A stretch of 64,000 bases of DNA. It comes from Pyropia yezoensis. Its lineage: Eukaryota > Rhodophyta > Bangiophyceae > Bangiales > Bangiaceae. A program made the position numbers and the translations under genes. The DNA is taken from contig CM020619.1 of NCBI GenBank assembly GCA_009829735.1, forward strand, positions 12,949,777 to 13,013,776, given 5' to 3'. The notes beneath the pieces are model-generated. The model worked only from the letters and a program-made list of their open reading frames with translations, was not told the DNA's origin and did not search any database. Positions 11,046 through 20,580 of this stretch are shown here, piece by piece. Positions within the stretch are counted from its first letter, which is position 1. The number at the start of each line of letters is the position of its first letter.

Positions 11046-14000
11046 CAGGCGGCCAAGGATGAGGAGGCGGCGGGCCCCCTCGACGGCGCCGGCGAGGACC
11101 TCGTCGCGGCCATCACAGGCGCGGCAGAGGCGTTCAGCGTTTACTGCGGTGGCCGGGCGGCGGCAAGCGAGACAGAGGTGGAGCTCGCCGCACGTGCCAA
11201 GACGGCCGCTGGTCTGATTGGCGTGGCCGCCGCGGGCCTCCCCCGGCGCGAGGCTCCCTCGGACGCATCGCGCGCCCGCAAGGGGCGGACGCAAAATTGT
11301 GGCGGATGTGGCAAGCCGGGGCACAGGGCCAGCTTTTGCAACGCCCCTGCTGGTGCCGTTCCGGCAGCCTCGGCCGCCGTCGCTGGCCCGGCGGCGGCCG
11401 CGTCAAAGTGTCGTGACTGCCTTGGAAGGGGCCACAGCCGCGGGGACCACGCCTGTCCGGTGCAGCGGCACTGTGGGGGTGGGTCGGCGGCGTAAGACCG
11501 CGGCGTCGACCCCGACTGCAAGGACCCGCGGCAAAGCAGTGGACGGCAGACGCGGGCGTGTATCGTGCGGGTGGGCGTCCTCTCTAGGGCGGTGTTTAGG
11601 GACGACAAGGACGACGCCGAAACGCGTGCGGCGGTGGTGACGGTGCTGCAAGCAGAGCTGGGGGAACTCTCTGGGGCGGCTACCGAGCTCCGCTTCCTCA
11701 TGCTCCGCGTCCCCGGCGGGGCATTGCGGCGCCTTGTGGCAGCCGTCGCGGACGCAGCCGGCGACACCGACTGGACGGCGGCCGTGCTCGCAAACTGGAC
11801 GCCCGTTTGGCCGTGATCGGGGTACGCCTGCGACTGCGAGGGTGCGTCTTGCAGTCCCCTCAAGACCGGCACCGTGTGTGCGGGGTGTGGCAAGGGGTGA
11901 GCTAACACGCGGTTGGCGCGCGCCCACTCCGTGGTGATGAAGAGCCACCCGCTGCTGGCAGAGGCGCTCTCCTACGCCTTGACGCAGGTGATGGCCGTCA
12001 CGGCAGCCGCATGTGACAGGTACCTTCCGGCAAGCAAAAGCACGGCACAATGGGAGCCCGTCGCAACCATCGGGGCCACCCATGCCGAGCGGTGGGTGAA
12101 GGCGGCGTGTCGCAAACTGGGCGCCAAGGCGGTCTAGGACGTGCTGGCCACACTCCCTGCTGCCACTGCTGATGCGCGCGGCGCCTGCGGCTCTCGCTGG
12201 GACACAGAGCGGCGGCTAACGCGGTGGGCGGCCGCGCGCTTCCGTGCGGGTGCCGCGAGCCAGGCAAGGCCGGGCCGGTGGGGCCTCGACAGCGTCTCCC
12301 AAAACCTCGTCCAGGCGCTGGTGCAACGGGTGGCCGTCATGTGGGCGGCCATGCCACCCTCTGTGGCGAGCCTCTTTCCAGCAACGCCTGCAAAGAAGCG
12401 CCGCTGGTGGCGTACGTGCCGTTTCTCCTCCACGTCCTGAATGTGGGTGTGGATAGCCCGTACGCCCTCATCCCGGGCGTCCGGGATGTGCATCAGGGGC
12501 ACTGCACGCTGGAGCCGAGAAAGATGCTCGCGCTGTAGCGGGCAGTGGCGGACGCCACAGGCGTGGGGGTGCGTGGCCGACCCAGTCTTCGGGCATGGCC
12601 AGAACTACAAATAGAAGGTGCAGCAGTGCTGACCGCCATGGCTGGTGTCGGTTGCCGCGCCAACCGTGCCGCCTCCCAGCTGTCTACCCACGGCGAGGCC
12701 GTGACGTAATTTCTGTCGCGACCCGACACGGCCCCAGAGGCCGAGGCGCGGGCGGTGCCCTGGGCAAAGAAGCTGTGCGGCGGTAGACCTGCACAGGGCT
12801 GCAGTGTCAATGGCTTTGCGTCCCGGGAGGGGGCGCTGACGCAGCTGGGGTAGGCTGCCCTGCCGTTGGCGCTCTGTTGAGGCTCCAGACGGTCGGCGGA
12901 GACCCAGAACGGTCTCCCGTATTGTCGGGAGCCGCGGGTGAGCGCGTGGCGACGGCAGACCTCCCCGCCCGCCCCGTAGTTGACGCGATGCGCGCCTCGT
13001 GTTCCCGCCCTATGGGCCTGGCCGCGCTCAACCGTGGCGCTACTGCGTGGTGCGGGCGTCCAAGACGGGGTGGCAGCAGACGAAGGCATGCCCGGGGGCC
13101 GCTTACCCAGTGGGTCTAGGAAGCGGGCGGCCGCGGGCGCCCCGGCTGCAGGGGCGGCGAGAAGAGGGAGGGAGCGCTCCAAGCGGCAAGCGCGGCGGTC
13201 GTCACTTGCGAGGAGCAATGATGCGGCGGCGGTGGCCCCGGCAGCGGGAGGTGAGGCGGCGGCGGGTGCGGCGCCCCCCCCGGCGATGACTTACCAGACG
13301 GGCAGCCCCAGCAGTGGCCTCGGGCGTGTGCGGCGAGGGCCACAGGCGTCGATCGAACGGGGCCGCCGCACCCAGCTCGCCACTTCGGTGCGGCGCGTAC
13401 TGCGTCTCACGCGCCTGTCCCGGTGGACTGTGCCCCGTCACGAGGCGGAAAAGATGGCACGGTGGCTGGTGGACCCCACTGCCTACCGCGAGCGGTTCGG
13501 CGCGAATGCCACGCGACAACTGCAGGCGATGCGTGTGCGCAAGGCCATCCAGCGCGGCCGCTTCGCTGGCTTGGTGGCGCGGGACCTGACCGGCGGCCTC
13601 CTTCGCCAGGTCCGTGGCGGCCGCGCGGTCTTCGTGGCCATGGGCAGCGAGCACGTGCGCGCGGGGGACGCCTGGCTCCGCCGCTACCTCCGACCGCTGT
13701 GCCGGTTTATCGACCAGGACGACTTCAACACGAGCCAGGCGTGCTCAGAGTGTCATGAAAAGATGGTGCTCATCTACTCGACGGGCGTCTCCCGCCCCAA
13801 GATTCCAGGGGAGCAGTATGGGCCACCCATCGGCCCGCTGCCGTCGACACGGCGTGTGGGGGTGGCGGCCAGATCGCGTCGGGGGCGGCCAAAGCGGGCC
13901 ATCCACTCTGCTACCCACGTGAAGCGGCGAGGGGTGCACCACGACGCCTACCGGGCGGCCTTCCCAGCCACTTCCCGTTCTGCCGCTGTGGCGCGAAGCG

Positions 14001-14055
14001 CGGCCGCGCTGGCCGCCTGTGCCGTTGAGGACCGCGCCGTCTATGCTGACCCGAG
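11046..14055 (+). pseudogene. Decayed mobile-element ORF with Fanzor/TnpB-like C-terminal part
   Basis: A roughly 3-kb plus-strand coding fossil in several frames. The best part is 13200-14055, frame of 12980. It has a helical Arg-rich stretch (ATRQLQAMRVRKAIQRG), then VFVAMGSEHVRAGDAW, then LCRFIDQDDFNTSQACSECH. This order matches the Fanzor/TnpB C-terminus: a strand with G-S before a loop, a polypeptide step, then D-E-x-x-TS-x-x-C-x-x-C of the RuvC-II and zinc-ribbon region. A later VKRRGVHHDAYRAA may be the remains of the second zinc-ribbon half plus the RuvC-III Asp (family consensus WHRDVNAARN), with its cysteines lost. Upstream, 11046-13200 is broken by stops at about 11492, 11814, 12135 and 12536. 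The reading frame ends where the LTR at 14056 begins. Assignment rests on motif order only; a distant IS605-like or other zinc-ribbon transposase is the alternative. Confidence 0.45.
11283..11494 (+). pseudogene. Two zinc-knuckle motifs in the N-terminal part of the decayed element
   Basis: Plus-strand frame of 10722, real sequence only from 11046 because the part before is LTR. It shows CGGCGKPGHRASFC, a perfect C-x2-C-x4-H-x4-C knuckle, and then CRDCLGRGHSRGDHAC with the same start and a longer tail, separated by an Ala-rich linker. The frame stops at 11492-11494. The knuckles could be the nucleic-acid-binding end of the same decayed protein as the Fanzor-like segment or of a separate gag-like ORF. 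Confidence 0.5.
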
Positions 14056-14627
14056 TGTGGTATAAAACTCGATCCGCTCAGACACGTGTCTATATCCCTC
14101 GGGGAAAAGGGACAGGTAACACAGAAAGAGGAACTAAGAGAGTGGTACGCCTGTTGCCTCCCGTTCCTGTCGGCAGGGCCACCAGATACGCACGGTAGTG
14201 TACACGGGGAAGAGGAAAGCAAACGCGCAGTTGTCTTTTTCCTTGAGGGCGCGGGCCAAGCGCGCCTCGCAGTCCCTCTCAACGTGCATCTGGGGAAGCC
14301 TCGGCACGTTGGCCAGGTAGCCCCCTCCTACCCCCGAGTGTTCCCGACCCGAATCTAACCTCGTCAGGTCGGGGGCCGCTATCGCAACTAATTCTATTCT
14401 CCCTCATTAAGCTCACACTCAATTTCTATCAGGTCAAGTCCCCCACAAATATGCTGCCACCCATCAGAAGTCCCTCTCTCACGTGTGCGTAGCGTAGTCC
14501 ACCGCATCCCCGTGCCGGGCACAAGCTACGGCCGCCAACCATCCCCACACGGCGGGCGTGTTCTGGCACCTGGTGTCCCCTGGTCGCCTTCTCGGGTCGA
14601 CGCCAAGTCAGGGCCAGGGATGCTACA
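14056..14627. repeat. LTR of family D, copy 1
   Basis: 572 bp, starts TGTGGTATAAAACTCG and ends GATGCTACA. It is homologous along its length to 15566-16136. Flanks are CCGAG on the left and TAGCT on the right, so there is no target-site duplication; the copy is either one end of a larger element or a recombined remnant. It cuts off the Fanzor-like frame on its left. Strand relative to its parent element is unknown. Confidence 0.75.
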
Positions 14628-17214
14628 TAGCTCCCTCCCTAGTCCGGCACGTCCTCGGGCCGTACCAGGTTCCACCGTGCACAGCCTCGAGCACGCCCAC
14701 ACCGGTGCCGAGGTCGAGCGTCCCCACCCTGCGCCGTGATCACCTTCCTCTTGCCCCCGCCTCCTTCTTCCTTCATCTTGGCCTTCCCGTTCCCCTTGGG
14801 TTCTGGACGGCATTTCCAGCACCGAGATTCAGGTTGGGCCCGAGGCTCCTGTGGCGGGTCCCGCGGAGAAGAACTCGGGTGGTCTTGCCCCTCTCCTGCC
14901 TCCGGTTCCTGGGGTGTCGGCGCGGACACCCGTCGTCACAGCGGAGGATGCGGATCCAGAGCCCCCGGCTCCGGCGTCGCGCCCGATCGAGACCCCCCCC
15001 GTGGGTCTCCCGGAGATGCTTATCGGTCATAATCCCCTGGCGGCCCGGCGCTACACCACGGTGGTCGGGAACGTCAGCACTTGACCTGTGACCTCCGTCC
15101 AGAGATGGTCGCTCGGGAGCCGCCCTTCTTGACCTCGAAGTACTCAATGCTGTCGCCGGCTCGTGAGCAAGGCGAGCTTCGGAGGCGCCAACGGGACTAC
15201 ATCGTAAGCTGCAATCACCAAGCGTTCTGGAAGCTCGACATAGCCAACCAGGCGGCGCACTACCCCACGTTCATCCCGCAGCAGCATGAAATTGACATCC
15301 CGGTTGTGTTCGCACCATCGAACATCCCCTTCACCTGGTACTTCTTGGACGCCCTCAACCAGGCGTCGATCAAGGGCTTCTCCCACTCGATCCCGTACAT
15401 GATGTACACCTCCGAGATGACGGTCTTGGCGGCCAACCACTGGCTTCACGAGGTCTTGGTGTCCATCCGGCTCTGGCTCCTCTCGAATCTCATGATTGTC
15501 TGAATTGTCGAGAAGCTGACGGTCGACTTCTTGTGCAGCCAGGATGTAGAGTACAAGGAGCTCTTTGTGGGGTAAAACTCGATCCTCTCAGACACGTGTC
15601 AATATCCCTCGGGGGAAAGGGACAGGTAACACGGAAAGGGGAACTACGAGAGTGGTATGCCTGTTGCCTCACGTGCCTGCTTGCAGAGCAAACAGATACG
15701 CACGGTAGTGCACACGGGGAAGAGGAAAGCAAACGCGCAGTTGTCTTTTTCCTTGAGGGCGCGGGCCAAGGGCGCCTCGCTGTTCCTCTCAACGTGCATC
15801 TGGGGGAGCCTCGGCACGTCGGCCAGGTACCCCCCCATACCCCCGAGTGGCCCCGACCCGAGTCTAACCTCGTCAGGTCGGGGGCCACTATCACTACTAA
15901 TTCTATTCCCACTCACTAAGCTCGCACTCAATTTCTCTCAAATCAAATCCCTCACAAGTATGCAAAAACCCATCAGAAATCCCTCTCTCACGTGCGGATA
16001 GCGTAGTCCACCACATCCCAGTGCCGGGCACGGGCCACGGCCGCCAACCATCACCACACGGCGGGCGTGCTCTGGCACCTGGTGCCCTCTGGTTGCAGTC
16101 CCGGGTCGGCGCCAAGTCGGGGCCAGGGATGCTACACTCTTCCAAGCGATGATCGACTTCCGGCGTCAACTCCCGGTGCACGACGGGACATTCTTGAGCT
16201 CGATCGCGGATAAGAATAGTCCGCGTCGGGATGGCTCGGGTGTGGTGCAGGTAATCAACCAGACTTCTCCTGCCAAGGTGCAGCTGGCAATGCCGTTGCC
16301 GGCGTGGCCGCAGCTGGGATGTCCTCCTGCGCCGGCCGCCTTGGACCTGCTGCCACCTGGTCCGGCGGTACAAGAGTCGGGGTGAGCTGCGGCGATTGGT
16401 CGGGCGTCTGCGAGTGTTCAAGTTCCTCTGGTTACTCCTGCTGCACCGGTGGCTTCGCCTTCGCCTTTGCCGGCCCTTGCGCACCAGGCCCTTCCTCCAC
16501 CGGTTCTTCAGGTTCCTCCGGCATCGTTTTTGCCGGCTGCGGCTCTCGGCGTCGCTCCCGGCAGTACCATCCGGTCGCCTGCTACCCCAGGCGCTCCTCC
16601 TCGTGTGACTTCCTCGGCTGGTGGCGTCTCGGTGCCCACCCTCGAGTTGGGTAGTCCTGTTTCCGGCGTCGGTCCTAGCCGTCCGGGTGTGGCGTCATCA
16701 GGTCTGTTTGAAACTCTGGCGCCGACGCTGCGCCTTTCCCGCTTCCGGGTGCCCGACTGGTACCTGACGCAAGGTGGCCTGTCGTGTGACCGGTACGATG
16801 TGGGCATGATTAAAGATCAGCTGAGCCGACTTCCGGTACAGGTTGAGGGCGTCGAGTCATCCTTGGTGATGTGCACGTATGCCAGCGTCTTGGACGACGT
16901 GGTCGACAGCGTGTTTGCTTGTGCAGACAGCGGCCAGACGTCGGACAGTCCGGTGGTTGCTGAGGACCTTTCGACCTTGACCCGGCATGGCTTGGCCCAG
17001 GGCTGGTCAGGGACCTTCACGAGTTTCCAGGAGCGTCGGCGGGTGTACTTGGAGGAGCGGGAGCATCCGGTGGTCAGTAGTGATGTTCCGTTAGCGGAGT
17101 ACGTCGAGGCGTCTTGACCGCTGGACTACGTCATCCGGTCATCCTCTGGGTCCCGTCGTGCTGCTGACGAGGCGCTGGAGGACGTTCCTGCGGCGCAGCG
17201 CGCGCGTCGGGATT
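14628..17214 (+). pseudogene. Decayed ORF of unknown function, split by a solo LTR, distant relative of the antisense ORF at 24474-26504
   Basis: From 15081 one plus-strand frame runs to TAA near 17212, apart from TGA stops at 15501, 16383 and 17115 and the inserted LTR (15566-16136 plus 5-bp duplication, 576 bp, so frame is kept). Joining across the LTR restores KELFQAMIDFRRQL. An earlier frame, 14851-15084, is probably the same protein before a frameshift. The segment 15110-15500 aligns by eye with the 676-aa protein encoded at 24474-26504. Both have a PP-[FY]-L block, a [GD]-[PD]-Y-x-V block, then YP...P, an IP, and a helix NHWLHEVL versus TQWLLEVM at matching spacing. The later part is Pro/Ala/Val-rich and ends in an acidic helical stretch. 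I do not recognise a described family. Confidence 0.5.
15566..16136. repeat. Solo LTR of family D with target-site duplication CTCTT
   Basis: 571 bp, TGTGGGGTAAAACTCG...GATGCTACA, homologous to 14056-14627. It is flanked on both sides by CTCTT (15561-15565 and 16137-16141), a 5-bp duplication typical of LTR integrases. Removing the LTR and one CTCTT joins two halves of an open frame, which confirms that it inserted into an existing ORF. Confidence 0.88.
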
Positions 17215-17365
17215 AATACTTGAGGGCGAGGAAGGTAGGAGTCACGGGAGAAAGGAGGAGAGACAGCGAGGCGGAGAGACGGGTTGCTCGAGCGGGTGCT
17301 TGCTGGTTTTTCTAGTAGTTCCATGCTCGTACTGCTTGCTTCCTTGATACACAAGTTCCCTTTTC

Positions 17366-18044
17366 TTATTCTTCTTGTTCCGCGTCCGTTGCGGCCGAGC
17401 TCGCTTCGTCCAGCAAACCCCGGTCAGCTCCTTCCTTCTCGTCATCCTCCGAGTCCGACTCTAGGATCTTCCCAGCCCTGGCCACCGGGGTGCCCTCAAT
17501 CCTGTTCCGCCGTGCGTAGGCGCAGACATCAGCAATGGGCAACCGGTTGGAGGGCTCCCTGGTATCATTAGATGGGTTAATACCGAACCAGCGCACCCGC
17601 AGGTACAGGCGTCCCTCCATCCAGGCATGGTCTACAAACAAGACGTAGACGTATTCTCGGCCTTCTTGTCGGGACAACCAGGGTACTGCGGCGCGCTTAC
17701 GCCGGGTCAAGTCCCGCTTGCTTGGCGGTGGAGCTCGAGTGACGTGGTCACTGCTCACCAAGTACGGAGATATCCACGTCTCGGAGTAACTTCCAGCCTT
17801 CCGTGCTCAGGGTTTCAAAAGGCCCATCCGTCGTGGAGTCCAGCTTCCCCCGGGTCTTGCTGGAGTTATCCACGAAAACCGAGTCGCCATCACCCAGTTC
17901 CTCGTTCTTTTCCCGGACACCCTTGTCATAGTCCCGCTTGTATCGCTCCTGGTTTTTCGAGATTGACTCCTTGACTCGTGGTGTAAGGAGCTTTAGTTGT
18001 TCCAGAAACTCATCCTTTTCCTTGGGCCCGGCTTCAGGGCAGGC
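17366..18044 (-). pseudogene. pol: Family B integrase C-terminus and chromodomain (displaced 3' end of family B element)
   Basis: Minus-strand remnants in two frames. 18039-17748 has KNQERYKRDYDKGVR, then DGDSVFVDNSS and GPFETLSTEGWKLL, the C-terminal SH3-like part of Gypsy integrases (compare KAQKRYKRTFDKKVR in family A). After a frameshift near 17755 comes REYVYVLFVDHAW, RLYLRVRWFGINPS and VCAYARRNRI, a chromodomain-like segment, then an acidic tail ending at 17366. The rest of this integrase starts again at 27218, on the other side of the family A element that begins at 18045. It is therefore the far end of the element whose pol lies at 27218-34308. Confidence 0.8.
18040..18044 (+). repeat. 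Target-site duplication CAGGC, left copy
   Basis: CAGGC directly before the 5' LTR of the complete family A element; the same five bases occur at 27218-27222 directly after its 3' LTR. Confidence 0.8.
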
Positions 18045-18514
18045 TGTGCGGCAGTATTGACCCCCCGGTAGGCGGCAACACGTGCCATGCAAGGGGCGGC
18101 AGGCCACTAGCCTGACCCGTTCCTCCCCCTGCATTTGGGTCCATATTCCCTAAGTTTGGGATAGTTAGCTTAGTAGTAAATCCAACTTGGATTTCAGGGT
18201 TTTCTGCATTTATCGTCTTGAATTTTCGTGTGGCCCGGTGGGCAGGTGCTGGGGTGGGAGATTCTGAGTGGTGAGATTCTGAGGGGACCCTCGGGGGATA
18301 AGGGGAGGGACAGCGGGGCTTGGCCTTGCTTCCCCGTCCCGACCAAGAAACTGTTGGCCCACACACCATCTTCTTGTTTGTCAGTGGGGGGATTGCCCCA
18401 CAACAGGGACAGAGTGTGTGCGACTTGCACTTCTTCCGGTTCCCCCGACACGGGAGGCAGCCCTAGCACACCGCCCCAACTTGGGTGTCGCGTGTGCGAG
18501 AGGTTTTTGCCACA
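18045..18514 (+). repeat. 5' LTR of complete family A element
   Basis: 470 bp, starts TGTGCGGCAG (the others have TGTGGCAG) and ends TTTTTGCCACA, directly before the PBS. Confidence 0.9.
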
Positions 18515-18516
18515 TT

Positions 18517-18534
18517 TGGTGGAGCAGCAGGGGA
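18517..18534 (+). promoter_or_regulatory. Primer-binding site
   Basis: TGGTGGAGCAGCAGGGGA two bases after the 5' LTR, identical to that of the minus-strand family A element; complementary to the 3' end of an unidentified tRNA. Confidence 0.78.
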
Positions 18535-18633
18535 CAGAGGTAAACTTTACCTCCGGGTGCACCCGGGTGTAGGGGTTCCTCTGTCTCAGAGGAACGGTGG
18601 ACTTGGACCGTGTCATACGGATCGTTAGCCAGC

Positions 18634-20580
18634 ATGGCCGGTTCGGATCCCCGGTCGTCCGGGGAGTACACGGGTGACGCACGTACTTCAGTGCCTTCAA
18701 ATCCTGGTGAGACACAGGTAGGTGTACCTGGGGTCGCAGAGGGACTAGAGGTCGCTCAAGCCAGCAGGACTGGAAGTACGGGCGGGCAACAGGCCACCCC
18801 GACTCAGTCGGGAGTTCATTCGGGTGACACTTCTCATGTGGGTGGGCCGAAGTCTGGCCACCGTTTGGTATACTCAACGGGAACGTCCCAAGGTGAGAGG
18901 ACTGTCCCCGCGGGTTCCACTCGGGTTGAAACCAACTTTGGCTCGGAGCAGTCGCCAACTAGGCTTTCGGAGGACGGCGGACCTCCGTTGGTCGGCGATG
19001 GGCTCGCGCCCATGCCCCCGGCTGAGACCCCTGAGGATCGTGGTTACTCCTCAGGTGGACTCCCGGAGGCGGACCGAGACTCAACTGGAGTCGACAATCC
19101 ACTCATCGCGGAAACTGTCCGTCGGGAGGCGACCAATGTGTTGCGGCAGACTTTGCCGGACCTGGTGGTCACGATGAAGAACACTATTCTGAATCAGATT
19201 GTGGCGAGTTTGCCAGATGGCCTTAATGTCCGGACCGGATTGGGGCTTTCGAGCCCGCAGGCGCAGGCATAATCCCTCCTCACGCCTGTCTCGGGTCGCC
19301 CCGAACAGGGGGCGACCCCTCGGACTCCCAACGAGGGAGCCACGCCATTCTCGGTGGGGCGTACGCCCCTCACGAAGGAGTTTCCCTCGGAAACGCCGGC
19401 GGCTACACCAAGCTCGCCGCGGCAGACGACCGGCACTGCGGGCCAACTCACCCAATTGCCTCAGCGGCTTTTCCCTCAACGTGAGGTGCCGCCCAAGATC
19501 CAGGTAGCCAACCCGGTCTACCAGAGGATCTTTGACTGTGGGACCTACGCCCTCCACAACACGTCGGTGGCGTATGGTCCTGACCAGGCCCGAGCCATGG
19601 GCCGTGCCAAGAAGAATGCACTTCACTCTTTTGGGCACAAAGCGGAGTGGGATGGAACTCCCCCCCTCCGTGTCTTTGAGTTTCTACGTCGTTTCACAAA
19701 AGGCTGTGACGACAATGCCATAAGTGAAGGCATGGCTTTCTATATGCTACAGGAGTTTACGAATGGCGACCTCCGGACAGAACGTATGTCCGTCATGCCC
19801 AGTTCCTCAAGTGGAGGCGCTGGTGAGGTGACATCCTATTTGGAGCTTGTCCACTGGTTGTTGAGAGCCATGGTGGATGAAGCAGCTTTGGCTTCTCAAG
19901 TCGAGGCGTTTACGCAAGCTCACCAAGAAGAGACTGAGGACGAGTTGTCCTCTGCGGAGCTGGTTCGTAAGCTCAACAATCTTTGTGGGTTTCTTCATCC
20001 ACAAGCTGTGGTGAAGAGACGGTTTGTGGAGGGACTCCATTGGTCAGTCCGGATGGAGACCCGGGAGCATAACACTGCTCGGGCGACACTGGCCGAGTTG
20101 GCTAGGTTCGCCTACCGCAGAGGTTAGGCCTACCGCAAGTTTCGGGAGGAACAACGCCAGGAGCGTCAGGCCGACTTGGCCAAGGAACGTGAGGAGGCGC
20201 GCCAGGCCAGAGAGCTGAGAGAGGCACGCCGAATCCGCAAGGAGAGGGTAGTAGCTGCCGTGGGAACTTCCCAGGGTACCTCTTCGGCTTCCCAAGTCAG
20301 GAAGACCCCTCCGGGAACTGACAATCGGTGTTGGAACTGCAACTCCGATGGGCACTGGGCATATGATTGCCCCATGTTGAGCAATCACATTCAACAACTT
20401 GTTAAGAGTGCGAGTAAAAAGTCGGCTACGAACGAAGTACGTTCACGCCGCGAGGGTGGGTCTCGTCCGGTAGTGGCGGTCGCCACACCCTCGGCGGAGG
20501 GGGCGGACACGTCGTCCTCGGACTCTTCGTCTTCCCCTTCGCACTCGGATTCAGACGCCAAGTCGGCGGAAAACGAATGA
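18634..20580 (+). pseudogene. gag: Family A gag, plus-strand copy, two in-frame stops
   Basis: One frame of 1947 nt from ATG 18634 (MAGSDPRSSGEY) to TGA 20578-20580. TAA at 19270-19272 follows SSPQAQA and is at the same place as in the minus-strand copy (SSPQAQG-TAA). The frame then continues open through a conserved stretch (TPNEGATP, VGRTP) in both copies. A second stop, TAG at 20125-20127, replaces a Glu codon and is private to this copy. Domains: low-complexity N-terminus, capsid-like middle, basic helix rich in Arg/Glu/Ala, CCHC knuckle CWNCNSDGHWAYDC (about 20329-20370), and a Ser/Asp-rich tail. The final ATGA overlaps the pol start. Role would be particle formation and RNA binding. Confidence 0.85.

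Noticed and set aside
14056..16136. A single small LTR element bounded by the two D LTRs
   Set aside because: The second LTR has its own target-site duplication and interrupts an ORF that goes on beyond it; no PBS follows the first LTR. Two separate events fit better.
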